Below are positions 6,796 to 15,116 of a DNA stretch of 21,193 nucleotides, one piece after another. Position 1 is the first letter of the stretch. Each line of letters begins with the position of its first letter. This stretch comes from JBBQSU01 sp038234815 (lineage in GTDB: Bacteria > Planctomycetota > Phycisphaerae > Tepidisphaerales > Tepidisphaeraceae): assembly GCA_038234815.1 (NCBI GenBank), contig JBBQSU010000059.1, forward strand, positions 1-21,193, written 5' to 3'. The notes beneath the pieces were generated by a model that searched no databases, was not told where the DNA came from, and saw nothing but the letters and a program-made list of their open reading frames with translations. Position numbers and translations under genes: made by a program.

Positions 6796-8838
6796 TCAAT
6801 CCTCTTCCACAATCGTCTCACGCACCACTTCTTCTATACTGGTGATGGCGTCGTAGATGGCCAGCAGGCCGCTTTGACGCAGGGATCGCATTCCCCGCTT
6901 TTTGCTTTCCAGTCGCAACTGTTGGGTGCTGGCGCGGTTGATAATCATGTCACGCATGTCGTCGTCGAGCGTCATGATCTCATACAAACCGAACCGCCCG
7001 CGATAGCCGGTGTTGTTGCACTTCTCACAGCCTTTACCGTAATAGAACACCTTGCCGGCCACGTCATCGGGCCGCAGGTCCAGTTCCATCAGTTGTTCTT
7101 CGCTGGGGGTGTATTCCGTCTTACAGTTCAGGCAGATTTTGCGGACCAGTCGCTGGGCCACGATGCCTTCAAGACTGGCGGTGACCAGGAACGGTTCGAG
7201 GCCCAGATCAAGCAGACGCGCGATCGTCGAAGGGGCGTCGTTGGTGTGCAGCGTTGTAAAGACCAAATGGCCAGTCAGCGAGGCTTCGACCGCGATCTTT
7301 GCGGTTTCGATATCGCGGATTTCACCGACCAGCACGATATCCGGGTCCTGACGCAACATGGCCCGCAAGACGCGACCGAAAGTCAGTTCGATATCCGAAC
7401 GAATCTGCACCTGGATCACGCCGTCGATGTCGTATTCGACCGGGTCTTCTGCGGTGATGAGCTTACTGCTGATGTCGTTGAGTTCTCGAAGGGCCGAATA
7501 GAGTGTGGTGGTTTTACCCGAACCCGTCGGCCCGGTAACGATAACCACGCCGTTGGGCTTGTGGATCAACTGTCTGATCTGGCTGAGGTCGTCTTCACGC
7601 AGGCCCAGCTTGTCCAGATCGAGACTGACGTTTCCACGATCCAGCACGCGCATCACGACGCTTTCGCCGAACATCGTGGGCAAAACGCTCACGCGGAGGT
7701 CGATCGGCTGGTTGTTGACGTTCAGTTCGAGGCGCCCGTCCTGGGGCAGCCGGCGCTCGGCGATATCAAGATTGGCCATGACCTTAATACGGCTGGAAAT
7801 GGCCGGCGCGATATGCGCTGGCGGCGGCATCATTTCATACAGCACGCCGTCGATGCGATAGCGCATCTTGAATTCGTCTTCAAACGGCTCGAAGTGAATG
7901 TCCGAAGCCTTGTCTTTGATGGCCTGAAGCAGCACGAGATTAATCAGTTTGCGGACAGGGTTGGAGTTGGCGGCCTCCTTCAGGTCGGTCAGGTCGATCG
8001 AATCGCCTTTGCGGCCTTTGAGGTCAGACAAGGTTTCGTCGGTCTGAAGTTCGCCGAGGATTTCCCCCATGCTTTCGGCGGCGGCCTGGTAGTGCTTGTT
8101 AATCAGGCGTTCGATCTGCTCGGGGTCGCCGATCTTGGCTGTCACCTGATAGCCCATGAGCTGGCGCAGGTCGTCGAGCGCGCGGAAATTCTCGTGGCTG
8201 GCCATCACCACGGTGAGCTTTTTCACCGCGCCTTCGACCGTAAATTCGATGGGCAGGACCTTGTTGGTGGTGGCGATCTGCGCCGGGACGGCCGCGATGG
8301 CTTCGGGGGGGATGTTGACGCCTTCGAGGTTCAGCAGTTCATAACCACGCTGGGCCGCCAGCGCGATATTGATGTCGATTTCCTTAACGTAGCCGAGGTC
8401 CATGAGGATTCGGCCGATGACCCCGCCTTTGGATTTTTGGAAGCTGAGGGCTTCAACCACCTGCTCGCGGGTGACCTTGCCCATTTTCGTCAGCACGCGG
8501 CCCAGCGGCCGGCCCTGGAGCTGATCGATCGGAGGCATCCCTGCGACGGCCGCTGCCCCTCCGGGCTGATTCGGTCCACCCGGCCCCCCGCCGCTGCCCC
8601 CGGCGGGCCTGCCCGGTCCACTCGATCCACCGGCGCTGCCCCCGGTGGCGATTTTCGATCCCCCGCCGGTGCTGGACGGTGGCCTTGACGAGCTGGCCGC
8701 ACCATTGGACGAGGCCGGAGTGCTAGCCGGGCGCGCAGGCCCTACCGGCACTGCACCGGGCGTTGTCGGGGCGGGCCTGGCCGTTCCCGGCGGTTTCGGG
8801 ACTGTCGTCGTTGCAGAAGGGGTAGGCGTCGATGCCAT
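6796..8838 (-). CDS. pilB: Type IV pilus/T2SS assembly ATPase PilB/GspE, with MshEN domain and long disordered N-terminus
   Basis: The protein has 680 residues. Residues 1-100 are Pro/Ser/Gly/Ala-rich low complexity. Residues 111-163 show the two 24-residue MshEN motifs separated by 5 residues (PLGRVL... ending Gln134; VIGRIL... ending Gln163). The ATPase core follows: Walker A GPTGSGKT (436-443), Asp box TAEDPVEY (462-469), Walker B with VGEIRD (503-508), His box TGHLVFTTLHTND (522-534), and a zinc-binding four-Cys set (C569, C572, C604, C607) typical of GspE/PilB. It powers pilus or pseudopilus extension at the inner membrane together with the downstream PilC. It starts at ATG 8838 with a weak GAGAG site; gaps of 104 bases upstream and 95 downstream are larger than elsewhere in the operon. 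Confidence 0.95.
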   Translation of the reverse strand: MASTPTPSATTTVPKPPGTARPAPTTPGAVPVGPARPASTPASSNGAASSSRPPSSTGGGSKIATGGSAGGSSGPGRPAGGSGGGPGGPNQPGGAAAVAGMPPIDQLQGRPLGRVLTKMGKVTREQVVEALSFQKSKGGVIGRILMDLGYVKEIDINIALAAQRGYELLNLEGVNIPPEAIAAVPAQIATTNKVLPIEFTVEGAVKKLTVVMASHENFRALDDLRQLMGYQVTAKIGDPEQIERLINKHYQAAAESMGEILGELQTDETLSDLKGRKGDSIDLTDLKEAANSNPVRKLINLVLLQAIKDKASDIHFEPFEDEFKMRYRIDGVLYEMMPPPAHIAPAISSRIKVMANLDIAERRLPQDGRLELNVNNQPIDLRVSVLPTMFGESVVMRVLDRGNVSLDLDKLGLREDDLSQIRQLIHKPNGVVIVTGPTGSGKTTTLYSALRELNDISSKLITAEDPVEYDIDGVIQVQIRSDIELTFGRVLRAMLRQDPDIVLVGEIRDIETAKIAVEASLTGHLVFTTLHTNDAPSTIARLLDLGLEPFLVTASLEGIVAQRLVRKICLNCKTEYTPSEEQLMELDLRPDDVAGKVFYYGKGCEKCNNTGYRGRFGLYEIMTLDDDMRDMIINRASTQQLRLESKKRGMRSLRQSGLLAIYDAITSIEEVVRETIVEED

Positions 8839-8942
8839 GATTACGTCTCTCTTGGTTTCCTGGCCTTATTTACAAGGCATTAACAACACATTTTGCCAAA
8901 CCGTGCCCGGCTGATTTCGCCCGCCGGCGCGGCCCTGGGGAT

Positions 8943-10181
8943 TTATTTTCTGCCGGCCAGGGCCTGCATTCTGGCCCGATTGGCTGCGGCCTGTGCCGCT
9001 TTTTCGGCCTCGTTCTGTCCCCCCGGTGCCGGCGCGGCCCCTGCGGGCTGGGCCTGGGCCTGGGCTTCGGCGTCGGCGGCGATTTCAGGATTTTCTTCGG
9101 CCACCGCCGAGCGCCCGGCGCGCGTCATCCGGTCCATCATCTGGCCCGGATTCCGGCATTTGTCGATGGCTTCCTCGTCGCTGATTTTGCCGGCCTGGCA
9201 TAACTGCCACAGGTTGTCGTCCAGCAACTGCATGCCCCAACGCTTGCCGGTCTGAATTTCCGAGTCGATACGGAAGCTCTTATTCTCGCGGATCAGGTTC
9301 TGAATGCCGGGCGTGACGTACATGAACTCATAACCAGCGACCATGCCGTCGGTATCGACCCGCGGGCAAAGACACTGGCTCAGCACCGCCAGCAGATTGC
9401 CGGCAAGCTGCACGCGAATCTGCTCCTGCTGGTCGGTGGGAAAGGCGTCGATGAGCCGGTTGATGGTGGAAGCGGCACCGTTGGTATGCAGGGTGCCGAA
9501 GACCAAGTGGCCGGTTTCGGCAGCTGTGATGGCGGCGCCGATGGTCGCAAGATCGCGCATTTCGCCGACCAGCATCACGTCCGGGTCCTGTCGAAGCGCG
9601 CGGCGAATGGCCTCTGCGAAATTGGGCACGTCCACGCCCACTTCTCGCTGAACGACCACGCTCTTTTTGTGGTTGTGATAATACTCGATGGGGTCTTCCA
9701 TCGTGATAATGTGCTTGTCCCAGTTGACGTTGATGTAGTCGATCATCGTCGCCAGCGTGGTCGTCTTGCCCGAACCCGTCGGCCCGGTCACGAGAAACAT
9801 GCCACGCGGACGGCGGCAAATCTGCTTGGCCATCTCCGGCAGGCCGATTTCTTCAAACGTCATCAACTTACTTGGGATTCGCCGCAACACGATCGAGGCC
9901 ACGCCCTTTTGCTTGAAGATGGACACGCGGAAACGGGACTCTTCGCCGAAGGCAAAGCCGAAGTCGCCGGAGCCTTGTTCTTCAAATTCCTGCTGGATGC
10001 GCTCGGGGGTGATGGACTTGAGCAGGGCCATCGTGTCCTCAGGTTCGAGCACCTTGGTCTGAAGCTCACGCAGGTGGCCGTGCATGCGCAACGTGGGGGG
10101 CTTTCCCACGGCAAGGTGCAGGTCCGACGCCTTGCGCTTAATGCAGGTTTCGAGCAGTCGATCGATCTGAATCGTGGACAT
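8943..10181 (-). CDS. pilT: Type IV pilus retraction ATPase PilT
   Basis: The protein has 412 residues. N-terminal PAS-like region (1-100) contains 'KASDLHLAVGKPPTLRMHG', the standard PilT opening. The core has Walker A GPTGSGKT (133-140), Asp box TMEDPIEY (160-167), Walker B LVGEMRD (204-210) and His box TGHLVFGTLHTNGA (223-236). 'GIQNLIREN' (292-300) corresponds to the AIRNLIRE motif required for retraction in PilT proteins, which separates it from PilB/GspE; it also lacks the four zinc Cys. Residues 360-412 form an Ala/Gln/Pro-rich tail absent from short PilTs. It sits between two PilB genes. Its presence argues for a dynamic type IV pilus or a competence-like machine rather than a pure secretion system. 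Confidence 0.95.
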   Translation of the reverse strand: MSTIQIDRLLETCIKRKASDLHLAVGKPPTLRMHGHLRELQTKVLEPEDTMALLKSITPERIQQEFEEQGSGDFGFAFGEESRFRVSIFKQKGVASIVLRRIPSKLMTFEEIGLPEMAKQICRRPRGMFLVTGPTGSGKTTTLATMIDYINVNWDKHIITMEDPIEYYHNHKKSVVVQREVGVDVPNFAEAIRRALRQDPDVMLVGEMRDLATIGAAITAAETGHLVFGTLHTNGAASTINRLIDAFPTDQQEQIRVQLAGNLLAVLSQCLCPRVDTDGMVAGYEFMYVTPGIQNLIRENKSFRIDSEIQTGKRWGMQLLDDNLWQLCQAGKISDEEAIDKCRNPGQMMDRMTRAGRSAVAEENPEIAADAEAQAQAQPAGAAPAPGGQNEAEKAAQAAANRARMQALAGRK

Positions 10182-10204
10182 AACAATGATTCCTTACAGA
10201 GCAG

Positions 10205-12004
10205 TTATACGGTCAAACCTTCCACCTGGGCCACCTTGACGATTTCCTCGGCGGTGGTCACGCCGGCCAGGACTTTTAACCGGCCGTCCATGAGCAGGCT
10301 CTTCATTCCACCGGCCAGCGCCGCCTTTCGGATTTTATTAGTCGGGGCGCGCTCAAACGCCAGGTTCCGAATCTCGCTGTTCATCTGCATCATCTCGAAC
10401 ACACCCCGGCGCCCGCGGAAGCCGATGTTGTTGCAGTATTCACAGCCGCGGGGCTTGTAGATGATCTTATCCTTGATGTCGCTCTCAGAAATGCCCGCCA
10501 GTTTCAGCCACTGCGGGTCCGGCTCCTTGTCGGCCACTTTGCACTTGGGACAAAGCACCCGAATCAGCCGTTGGGCCAGCACCGCCTGGATCGAACTGGC
10601 CACCAGGAACGGCTTGACGCCCATATCGATCAATCGCGTGATCGCGCCCGGCGCGTCATTGGTATGCAGCGTACTGAACACCAGATGCCCCGTCAGCGCC
10701 GCCTGCACCGCTACCTCGGCCACTTCCTTGTCTCGAATTTCGCCGACCAGGATGATATTCGGGGCCTGCCGCAACATCGCGCGCAAAATGTTGGAAAACT
10801 TCAGCCCGATCACCTCTCTCACCTGACACTGGTTGATCCCGACGAAGTTGTATTCAACCGGGTCTTCGGCCGTGATGATCTTCTTGTCCGGACGATTGAG
10901 ATCGTTCAGCGCGGCATACAGCGTCGTCGTCTTGCCCGAGCCGGTGGGACCGGTCACCAGGAAAATCCCATTGGGCCGCTTGATGATCTTCTGAAACGCC
11001 CGATCGTCCTCTTCCTCAAAGCCCAGGTTTTGAATGCCGATGCGGACCGAATCGGGCCGCAAGACGCGCAAAACGCAGCTTTCACCGTGATACGCCGGCA
11101 AAGTGCTCACGCGGAAGTCGATGTTCACCTTGTCGATGTTCATCTTGATGCGCCCGTCCTGGGGGAGGCGCTTTTCGGCAATATCGATCCCCGCCATGAT
11201 TTTAATACGGCTGATGAGCGGGTTTCTCATGCGCAACGGAATGCGATCGCGCTCGACGCATTCTCCGTCAATCCGGTAGCGTACGCGCACGCGGTCCTTC
11301 ATCGGCTCGATGTGGATGTCCGATGCCCGGCTGCGCACCGCCTCGCCGATCATCGCCGTCACCAGCTTGATGATCGGGGCCTGCGTCGGGTCGTTGGCCC
11401 CCGACCCGGCTTCGTCCATCCCCGTCATGTCGATGGATTTGTCGATCGACCGGTCCAACGACTTGTCCAGCGACTTATCGAGCGACCGGTCCAGCGACTT
11501 GTCCAGCGAATCACGCAAGCGGTCGATCGTCCGGTCCATCGTCTGGTCGATCGTGTTTTTGGGATTGGCGTTAAACAGCTCGTCGAGAATCTGCTTGATC
11601 CGCGCCTTGGGTGCCAGCACCGGGCGGATGTCCTTGTACTGGCTCAGCCGAAACCGCAGCACGTCCTGCATTTCCAGGTCGAGCGGGTCATGGATCGCCA
11701 CGCGCAGGCGGCCGTTTTCTGTCCCGAGTGGCAGAATGATGTACTTGCGCATCAGTTCGTCTGGAATCAGATTGACGGCATTCGGCGGGACCGAATCCTT
11801 ATCCAGGTCGAAATACTCCATCCCGTGCTGCTGCGCCAGGGCTTTATAGACGTTGTTGTCGCTGCAAACTTTCAGATCGACCAAGGCCTCGCCGATGCGA
11901 AGATTCTTGGTCTTGGCATGATCCAATGCCCGGGTCACTTCCTTGTCGGAGATAACGCCCCATTCAACCAGAATCTCGCCCAGTTTCTTTTGCTGCTTGG
12001 CCAT
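10205..12004 (-). CDS. pilB: Type IV pilus/T2SS assembly ATPase PilB/GspE with MshEN domain and tetrapeptide-repeat linker
   Basis: From ATG 12004 the protein has 599 residues; the preceding TTG codon is not needed because AGAGGA lies 6 bases before this ATG. Residues 7-59 match the MshEN pattern (24 residues beginning KLGEIL, a 5-residue spacer, 24 residues beginning RIGEAL and ending Gln59), followed by the rest of the T2SSE_N domain to about 145. Residues 151-192 are about ten repeats of the form S-(L/I)-D-(K/R). The ATPase core carries Walker A (352-359), Asp box TAEDPVEY (378-385), Walker B LVGEIRD (419-425), His box TGHLVFSTLHTND (438-450) and zinc Cys 485, 488, 521 and 524. First gene of the pilus operon; probably a paralogue with a role distinct from the second PilB. 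Confidence 0.95.
   Translation of the reverse strand: MAKQQKKLGEILVEWGVISDKEVTRALDHAKTKNLRIGEALVDLKVCSDNNVYKALAQQHGMEYFDLDKDSVPPNAVNLIPDELMRKYIILPLGTENGRLRVAIHDPLDLEMQDVLRFRLSQYKDIRPVLAPKARIKQILDELFNANPKNTIDQTMDRTIDRLRDSLDKSLDRSLDKSLDKSLDRSIDKSIDMTGMDEAGSGANDPTQAPIIKLVTAMIGEAVRSRASDIHIEPMKDRVRVRYRIDGECVERDRIPLRMRNPLISRIKIMAGIDIAEKRLPQDGRIKMNIDKVNIDFRVSTLPAYHGESCVLRVLRPDSVRIGIQNLGFEEEDDRAFQKIIKRPNGIFLVTGPTGSGKTTTLYAALNDLNRPDKKIITAEDPVEYNFVGINQCQVREVIGLKFSNILRAMLRQAPNIILVGEIRDKEVAEVAVQAALTGHLVFSTLHTNDAPGAITRLIDMGVKPFLVASSIQAVLAQRLIRVLCPKCKVADKEPDPQWLKLAGISESDIKDKIIYKPRGCEYCNNIGFRGRRGVFEMMQMNSEIRNLAFERAPTNKIRKAALAGGMKSLLMDGRLKVLAGVTTAEEIVKVAQVEGLTV
11429..11554 (-). repeat. 12-bp tandem repeats encoding SLDK/SLDR tetrapeptides in PilB
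   Basis: Within the first PilB gene, 12-base units encode successive TIDQ, TMDR, TIDR, then after a one-residue slip SLDK, SLDR, SLDK, SLDK, SLDR, SIDK and SID. The units near 11440-11510 are almost identical at DNA level, while those at the 5' end of the run have drifted. The run lies exactly in the linker between the N-terminal MshEN/T2SSE_N domain and the ATPase core, so its copy number could vary without damaging either domain. Confidence 0.85.
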
Positions 12005-12010
12005 CAATAA

Positions 12011-12016
12011 TCCTCT
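12011..12016 (-). promoter_or_regulatory. Ribosome binding site of first PilB
   Basis: On the minus strand this reads AGAGGA, 6 bases before ATG 12004. It decides the start in favour of ATG over the in-frame TTG immediately upstream. Confidence 0.6.
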
Positions 12017-12353
12017 GGAGATTTCACATCCAAAAAACGCCTGCCGCTCTTCGATTCAACCCCCCACGCAGAATATAAAGTGTACTCCCGAAACGCCCGC
12101 CGGGACAAGGGATTTCTGAAATCAACTTTCGATGGGTTTCTCACCCAAGCGGTGTCTTACAGGTGCCCCCGGCACCCAGCGGACGGGTTATCGGCCCCCA
12201 GGCGGCGTGCCCGAATCGCCCCCGCAGAACCCCTGCCGCTGCAGGCGATCTGAAAAACTCGCGCCGTTGGGATTGCGTCCCTGCGTTTGAGGGTCTTTGG
12301 CCAGCCCCGTCGATCTGCCAGCACAACCAGCGGTTTTTTGCAATCGTTCGGGC
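12017..12353. other. Intergenic region between DUF2231 gene and pilus operon
   Basis: No convincing gene lies in this gap of about 340 bases. It should contain the end of the DUF2231 transcript and the pilus-operon promoter. A minus-strand TATATT (12072-12077) is a weak -10 candidate without a clear -35. Two small inverted repeats are visible: TGGGT/ACCCA (12133-12147) and GGTGCC/GGCACC (12162-12176). Neither is followed by a T run, so I do not call a terminator. Confidence 0.5.
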
Positions 12354-13643
12354 CTACTTTCCCGGTTGCGTCACTGCCGGGGCACTGCCGGGCGCCGCCG
12401 GCATGAGTGGAGCCGGGGTCGCCGGGGCCGTCACGGGCGCGGCGGCGGGCGATGCCTCGGCACCTTTTTTCACCCCGACCGGTGTCTTCACATCGGTTTC
12501 GGTAGGGGTCACTTCCCCCGCCCGATTAAACCGCAACACCGAGCCGTCTATCGAATCCAGCAGCAGCAGACTCCCCAGCCAAATCTGCCCCGCCATGATC
12601 GCCAGCAGCAGGCCAGAGAGCAGCGTGATCGTCCCGCGCCGACGTGGCCTCCAGTGCGCCAGCCCCGCCAGCACCAGCGGCAGAACTGCGATTGTCCCGC
12701 CCAAAAGCAAGTGCGCAAACCGCCGGTTGATCATCTCACCCGGCCGCGGACGCACCATATCCCACAAATACTTCAAAACCGACTGATGCGATTCCGTCGC
12801 CACCCGCCAGGCGTCCGATTCGCTTGCTAATATCCACCACCCCGCCAAGGCCGTCGTGACCCCTACCACAGCCGCCAGCACCCAGAACCGCTCGGCCGGT
12901 GGAACATCCACCCTGGAAAACACCGAATCAGGGCTGATCGACCGCAGCATCGCCATCGGGTCGGTCGGTTCGGCCGCGGCCGGCGGCGCGGTCTCAACTA
13001 TCCCCGTCAACCGGCGGAGGGTCACTGCATAAGCCAGCATCAATAGGGCCATCGTCGTGCCGGCCAGAATCAGGTGTATTTGCTCTGGCGGGAGAAAAAA
13101 CGTCAGCCCCGGCTGCTTCTCAACACCCATGCCCGGCAACGTCACCCCTGTGCGCAGCATATAAACACTTTCTCCGGCAACCCATGCGCCAAAGCCCGCA
13201 GCCCCCACCGCCCCGACGAGCATCAGCAGCAAAATCGGATAGAGCTTGTTCCGCCATTGGTCGCTCGACGAAAGATAAGTGAGGACGACGAACAAGCTCA
13301 CGACCGCCGCCCCGGCCATCACCCAGGCATGACGCTCGATCATCGCCCGCGCGTCGCCTTGAAGCGGGCTGCTGGCCACAACGTCCGCCCACGCCCCGTC
13401 CACCTGCGGATTGCCCATCTGCGTCACGTCCATCAACGCATACATCCCGCTCAGTGCCACCGGCAACGTACTCAGCGCCCCTATCAGAATCATCCACCGC
13501 CCCGCCGCTCGCACCCCCGACCGCCTATAGAAAAATGAAAAGACCTCGATGACCGTGCCGACCACCAGAAGCCCCAAGGGGAAATGCACCAATGCGACGT
13601 GGAGGTTGGGATTGACGAGTTCTTCAACGATGGGTTCGGTCAT
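12354..13643 (-). CDS. DUF2231-type integral membrane protein
   Basis: The protein has 429 residues. The N-terminal part, 'NPNLHVALVHFPLGLLVVG', matches the opening of DUF2231 membrane proteins (conserved His before the first helix and the HFP motif). Eight hydrophobic segments are visible at about 16-38, 50-71, 105-124, 134-157, 188-209, 253-273, 309-329 and 337-363; His residues near several helix ends (15, 20, 105, 190, 310) could be cofactor ligands, but this is a guess. The last 45 residues are an Ala/Pro-rich tail. The second half repeats the helix style of the first, so it may be a fused or duplicated form. GGAGA lies 8 bases before ATG 13643. No function is established for the family; a redox or transport role is speculative. 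It is separated from both neighbouring clusters. Confidence 0.75.
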   Translation of the reverse strand: MTEPIVEELVNPNLHVALVHFPLGLLVVGTVIEVFSFFYRRSGVRAAGRWMILIGALSTLPVALSGMYALMDVTQMGNPQVDGAWADVVASSPLQGDARAMIERHAWVMAGAAVVSLFVVLTYLSSSDQWRNKLYPILLLMLVGAVGAAGFGAWVAGESVYMLRTGVTLPGMGVEKQPGLTFFLPPEQIHLILAGTTMALLMLAYAVTLRRLTGIVETAPPAAAEPTDPMAMLRSISPDSVFSRVDVPPAERFWVLAAVVGVTTALAGWWILASESDAWRVATESHQSVLKYLWDMVRPRPGEMINRRFAHLLLGGTIAVLPLVLAGLAHWRPRRRGTITLLSGLLLAIMAGQIWLGSLLLLDSIDGSVLRFNRAGEVTPTETDVKTPVGVKKGAEASPAAAPVTAPATPAPLMPAAPGSAPAVTQPGK

Positions 13644-13880
13644 AAGAGGTTCTCCAGAAGGCGATTAACCCATGACCATACCGTCAAGTTCCCCGCCCGT
13701 CGATTCAGGGAAATCCCTTAACGCACCCGAAACCGCTGACCGGATGGCGCCACGACACCGGCCCGCCCCACGCCTAACGGCCGGAACCTGCCGGACGGAC
13801 CAAATAAACGAGGACCGCTTGGCACCGCGCGGTAAAGAGGCCCCCCGATGCCGCGGATAAGCTCTGGTCGTCAGTCCGGC

Positions 13881-15116
13881 TCAATGCACCGGCTGGCTCG
13901 CGACGATCGTCACGTCGGCCACGTCGTTGATGTCGAAGGGCTTGGCGCTCGTCGCCGGAACGCACTGCACGTCGCTCAGGGTCACCCGGTCGCCGTCGTG
14001 GGCGATGATCATGGGAACCTGCCCGTTATTGCGCAGTACGACATTGCGCAGTTCCAGCGAGTGGAAATGATTGGCGTTAATGTGCTCGTGGTTGGTTGAC
14101 TCCTCGCGGAATTCCAGATCAATATTCTCCAGGAGCAGGCTGAACTGCCGATCATCGCCCCCGCGAATGGTGATGGGATCCGACAGACCCGTTGCCCTGA
14201 CGTTGCGGAAGTGAACTGCTTTCGCCGGTCGGGCGGTCTGCCAGAGGCCCTTCTCATAGTTGTATTCATAAAATGCGTCGACGTTTTCCATCGTGCAGTT
14301 TTCGACGAGCCAGTTGTCGCTGTGCGGCTCGGGGCCTTTGGGCAAGCGATCGGTCGGGGAAAAATGCACGAAGGCCGCGATCATATTCCGGCGGCTGGAA
14401 ATCTTGTGGACGAACTCGCCGGGACCTCTAAACCGGCTGTTGCGCACCACGAAGTTGACGCACGAAAAACGGAACGCATTGCACGAGGTATTGAAGTAGC
14501 AGTCTTCGAAAAGGAAGTCGCGATTGCCCTGCCCGGCGAGGCAGTCGTCGCCACAACGGAAGTCGCAGTTCTTGAACGTGAAGTGATTGCACTCGAGGGT
14601 ATCAAACCCGTCGTGCCCGCCATACACCTTCAAACCCTCGACCACGGCATCGGAGCACTTAATGCAGTTGAACGCCCAGTTGGCCGAGCGCACGATGGTG
14701 ATGTTGCTGATGCGGATGCTCTTGCACCGGGCCAGAAGCACGCAGTGTGGCCCGCGAAAGCGTTCCTCGCCCTTGGGATTACGGCAGTCGACGCCGTCGA
14801 GCGTACCTTCGCCTTCGATGGCGATGTTGCTCACGTCTTCGCCCTTGACCAGCGCGTCGGTCCAGCGGGCTTCGCCGCCGTAGTCATTGCAGTCACTACT
14901 GCCGAGAAGGACAGCGTCCTTTTCAAGCCGCAGGGTGACGTTGCTGCGCAGGTGCAGCCCGCCGGTGAGAAATGTGCCCTTGGGAACAAGCACCGTCCCG
15001 CCGCCCTGCTTGGCGCAGGTCTCGATCGCCGTCTGGATGGCGGCCGTGTTCATGGTCTTGCCGTCGTCGACGGCGCCATAGTCAGTGATGCGAAACGGGG
15101 TGGGTTTGCTGATCAT
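13881..15116 (-). CDS. GH28/pectate-lyase-superfamily right-handed beta-helix protein
   Basis: From ATG 15116 the protein has 411 residues. It opens 'FRITDYGAVDDGKTMNTAAIQ', the hallmark start of GH28 and pectate-lyase-3 beta-helix enzymes, with 'GGGTVLVPKGTFLTGGLHL' next (38-56). Rungs of N-x-(V/I) strands follow. HDGFD (168-172) and CGDDCLAG (188-195) correspond to the NTD and DD(C) catalytic blocks of polygalacturonases. The GHG and RIK blocks are not evident: the expected GHG place reads 'SCNAFRFSC'. Sixteen Cys and no signal peptide suggest a cytoplasmic protein. The 40 extra residues up to 15236 look non-coding, so I rejected that start. Likely acts on uronate- or deoxysugar-containing oligosaccharides, possibly with altered chemistry. 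It is preceded by a terminator-like leader. Confidence 0.8.
   Translation of the reverse strand: MISKPTPFRITDYGAVDDGKTMNTAAIQTAIETCAKQGGGTVLVPKGTFLTGGLHLRSNVTLRLEKDAVLLGSSDCNDYGGEARWTDALVKGEDVSNIAIEGEGTLDGVDCRNPKGEERFRGPHCVLLARCKSIRISNITIVRSANWAFNCIKCSDAVVEGLKVYGGHDGFDTLECNHFTFKNCDFRCGDDCLAGQGNRDFLFEDCYFNTSCNAFRFSCVNFVVRNSRFRGPGEFVHKISSRRNMIAAFVHFSPTDRLPKGPEPHSDNWLVENCTMENVDAFYEYNYEKGLWQTARPAKAVHFRNVRATGLSDPITIRGGDDRQFSLLLENIDLEFREESTNHEHINANHFHSLELRNVVLRNNGQVPMIIAHDGDRVTLSDVQCVPATSAKPFDINDVADVTIVASQPVH

Noticed and set aside
6748..8688. 646-codon plus-strand open frame
   Set aside because: It is exactly antisense to the second PilB gene, whose Walker, Asp, His and Cys motifs prove the minus strand. 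The shadow is His/Asp/Gln-rich with no domain.
11429..11554. CRISPR-like or mobile repeat
   Set aside because: The 12-base units are in frame within a conserved ATPase gene and have no spacers; they encode a repeat linker.
10571..12010. 479-codon plus-strand open frame
   Set aside because: Antisense to the first PilB gene; a His/Arg-rich shadow created by codon bias.
12133..12176. Two small inverted repeats as a terminator of the DUF2231 gene
   Set aside because: Stems are only 5-6 pairs and no T run follows on either strand.
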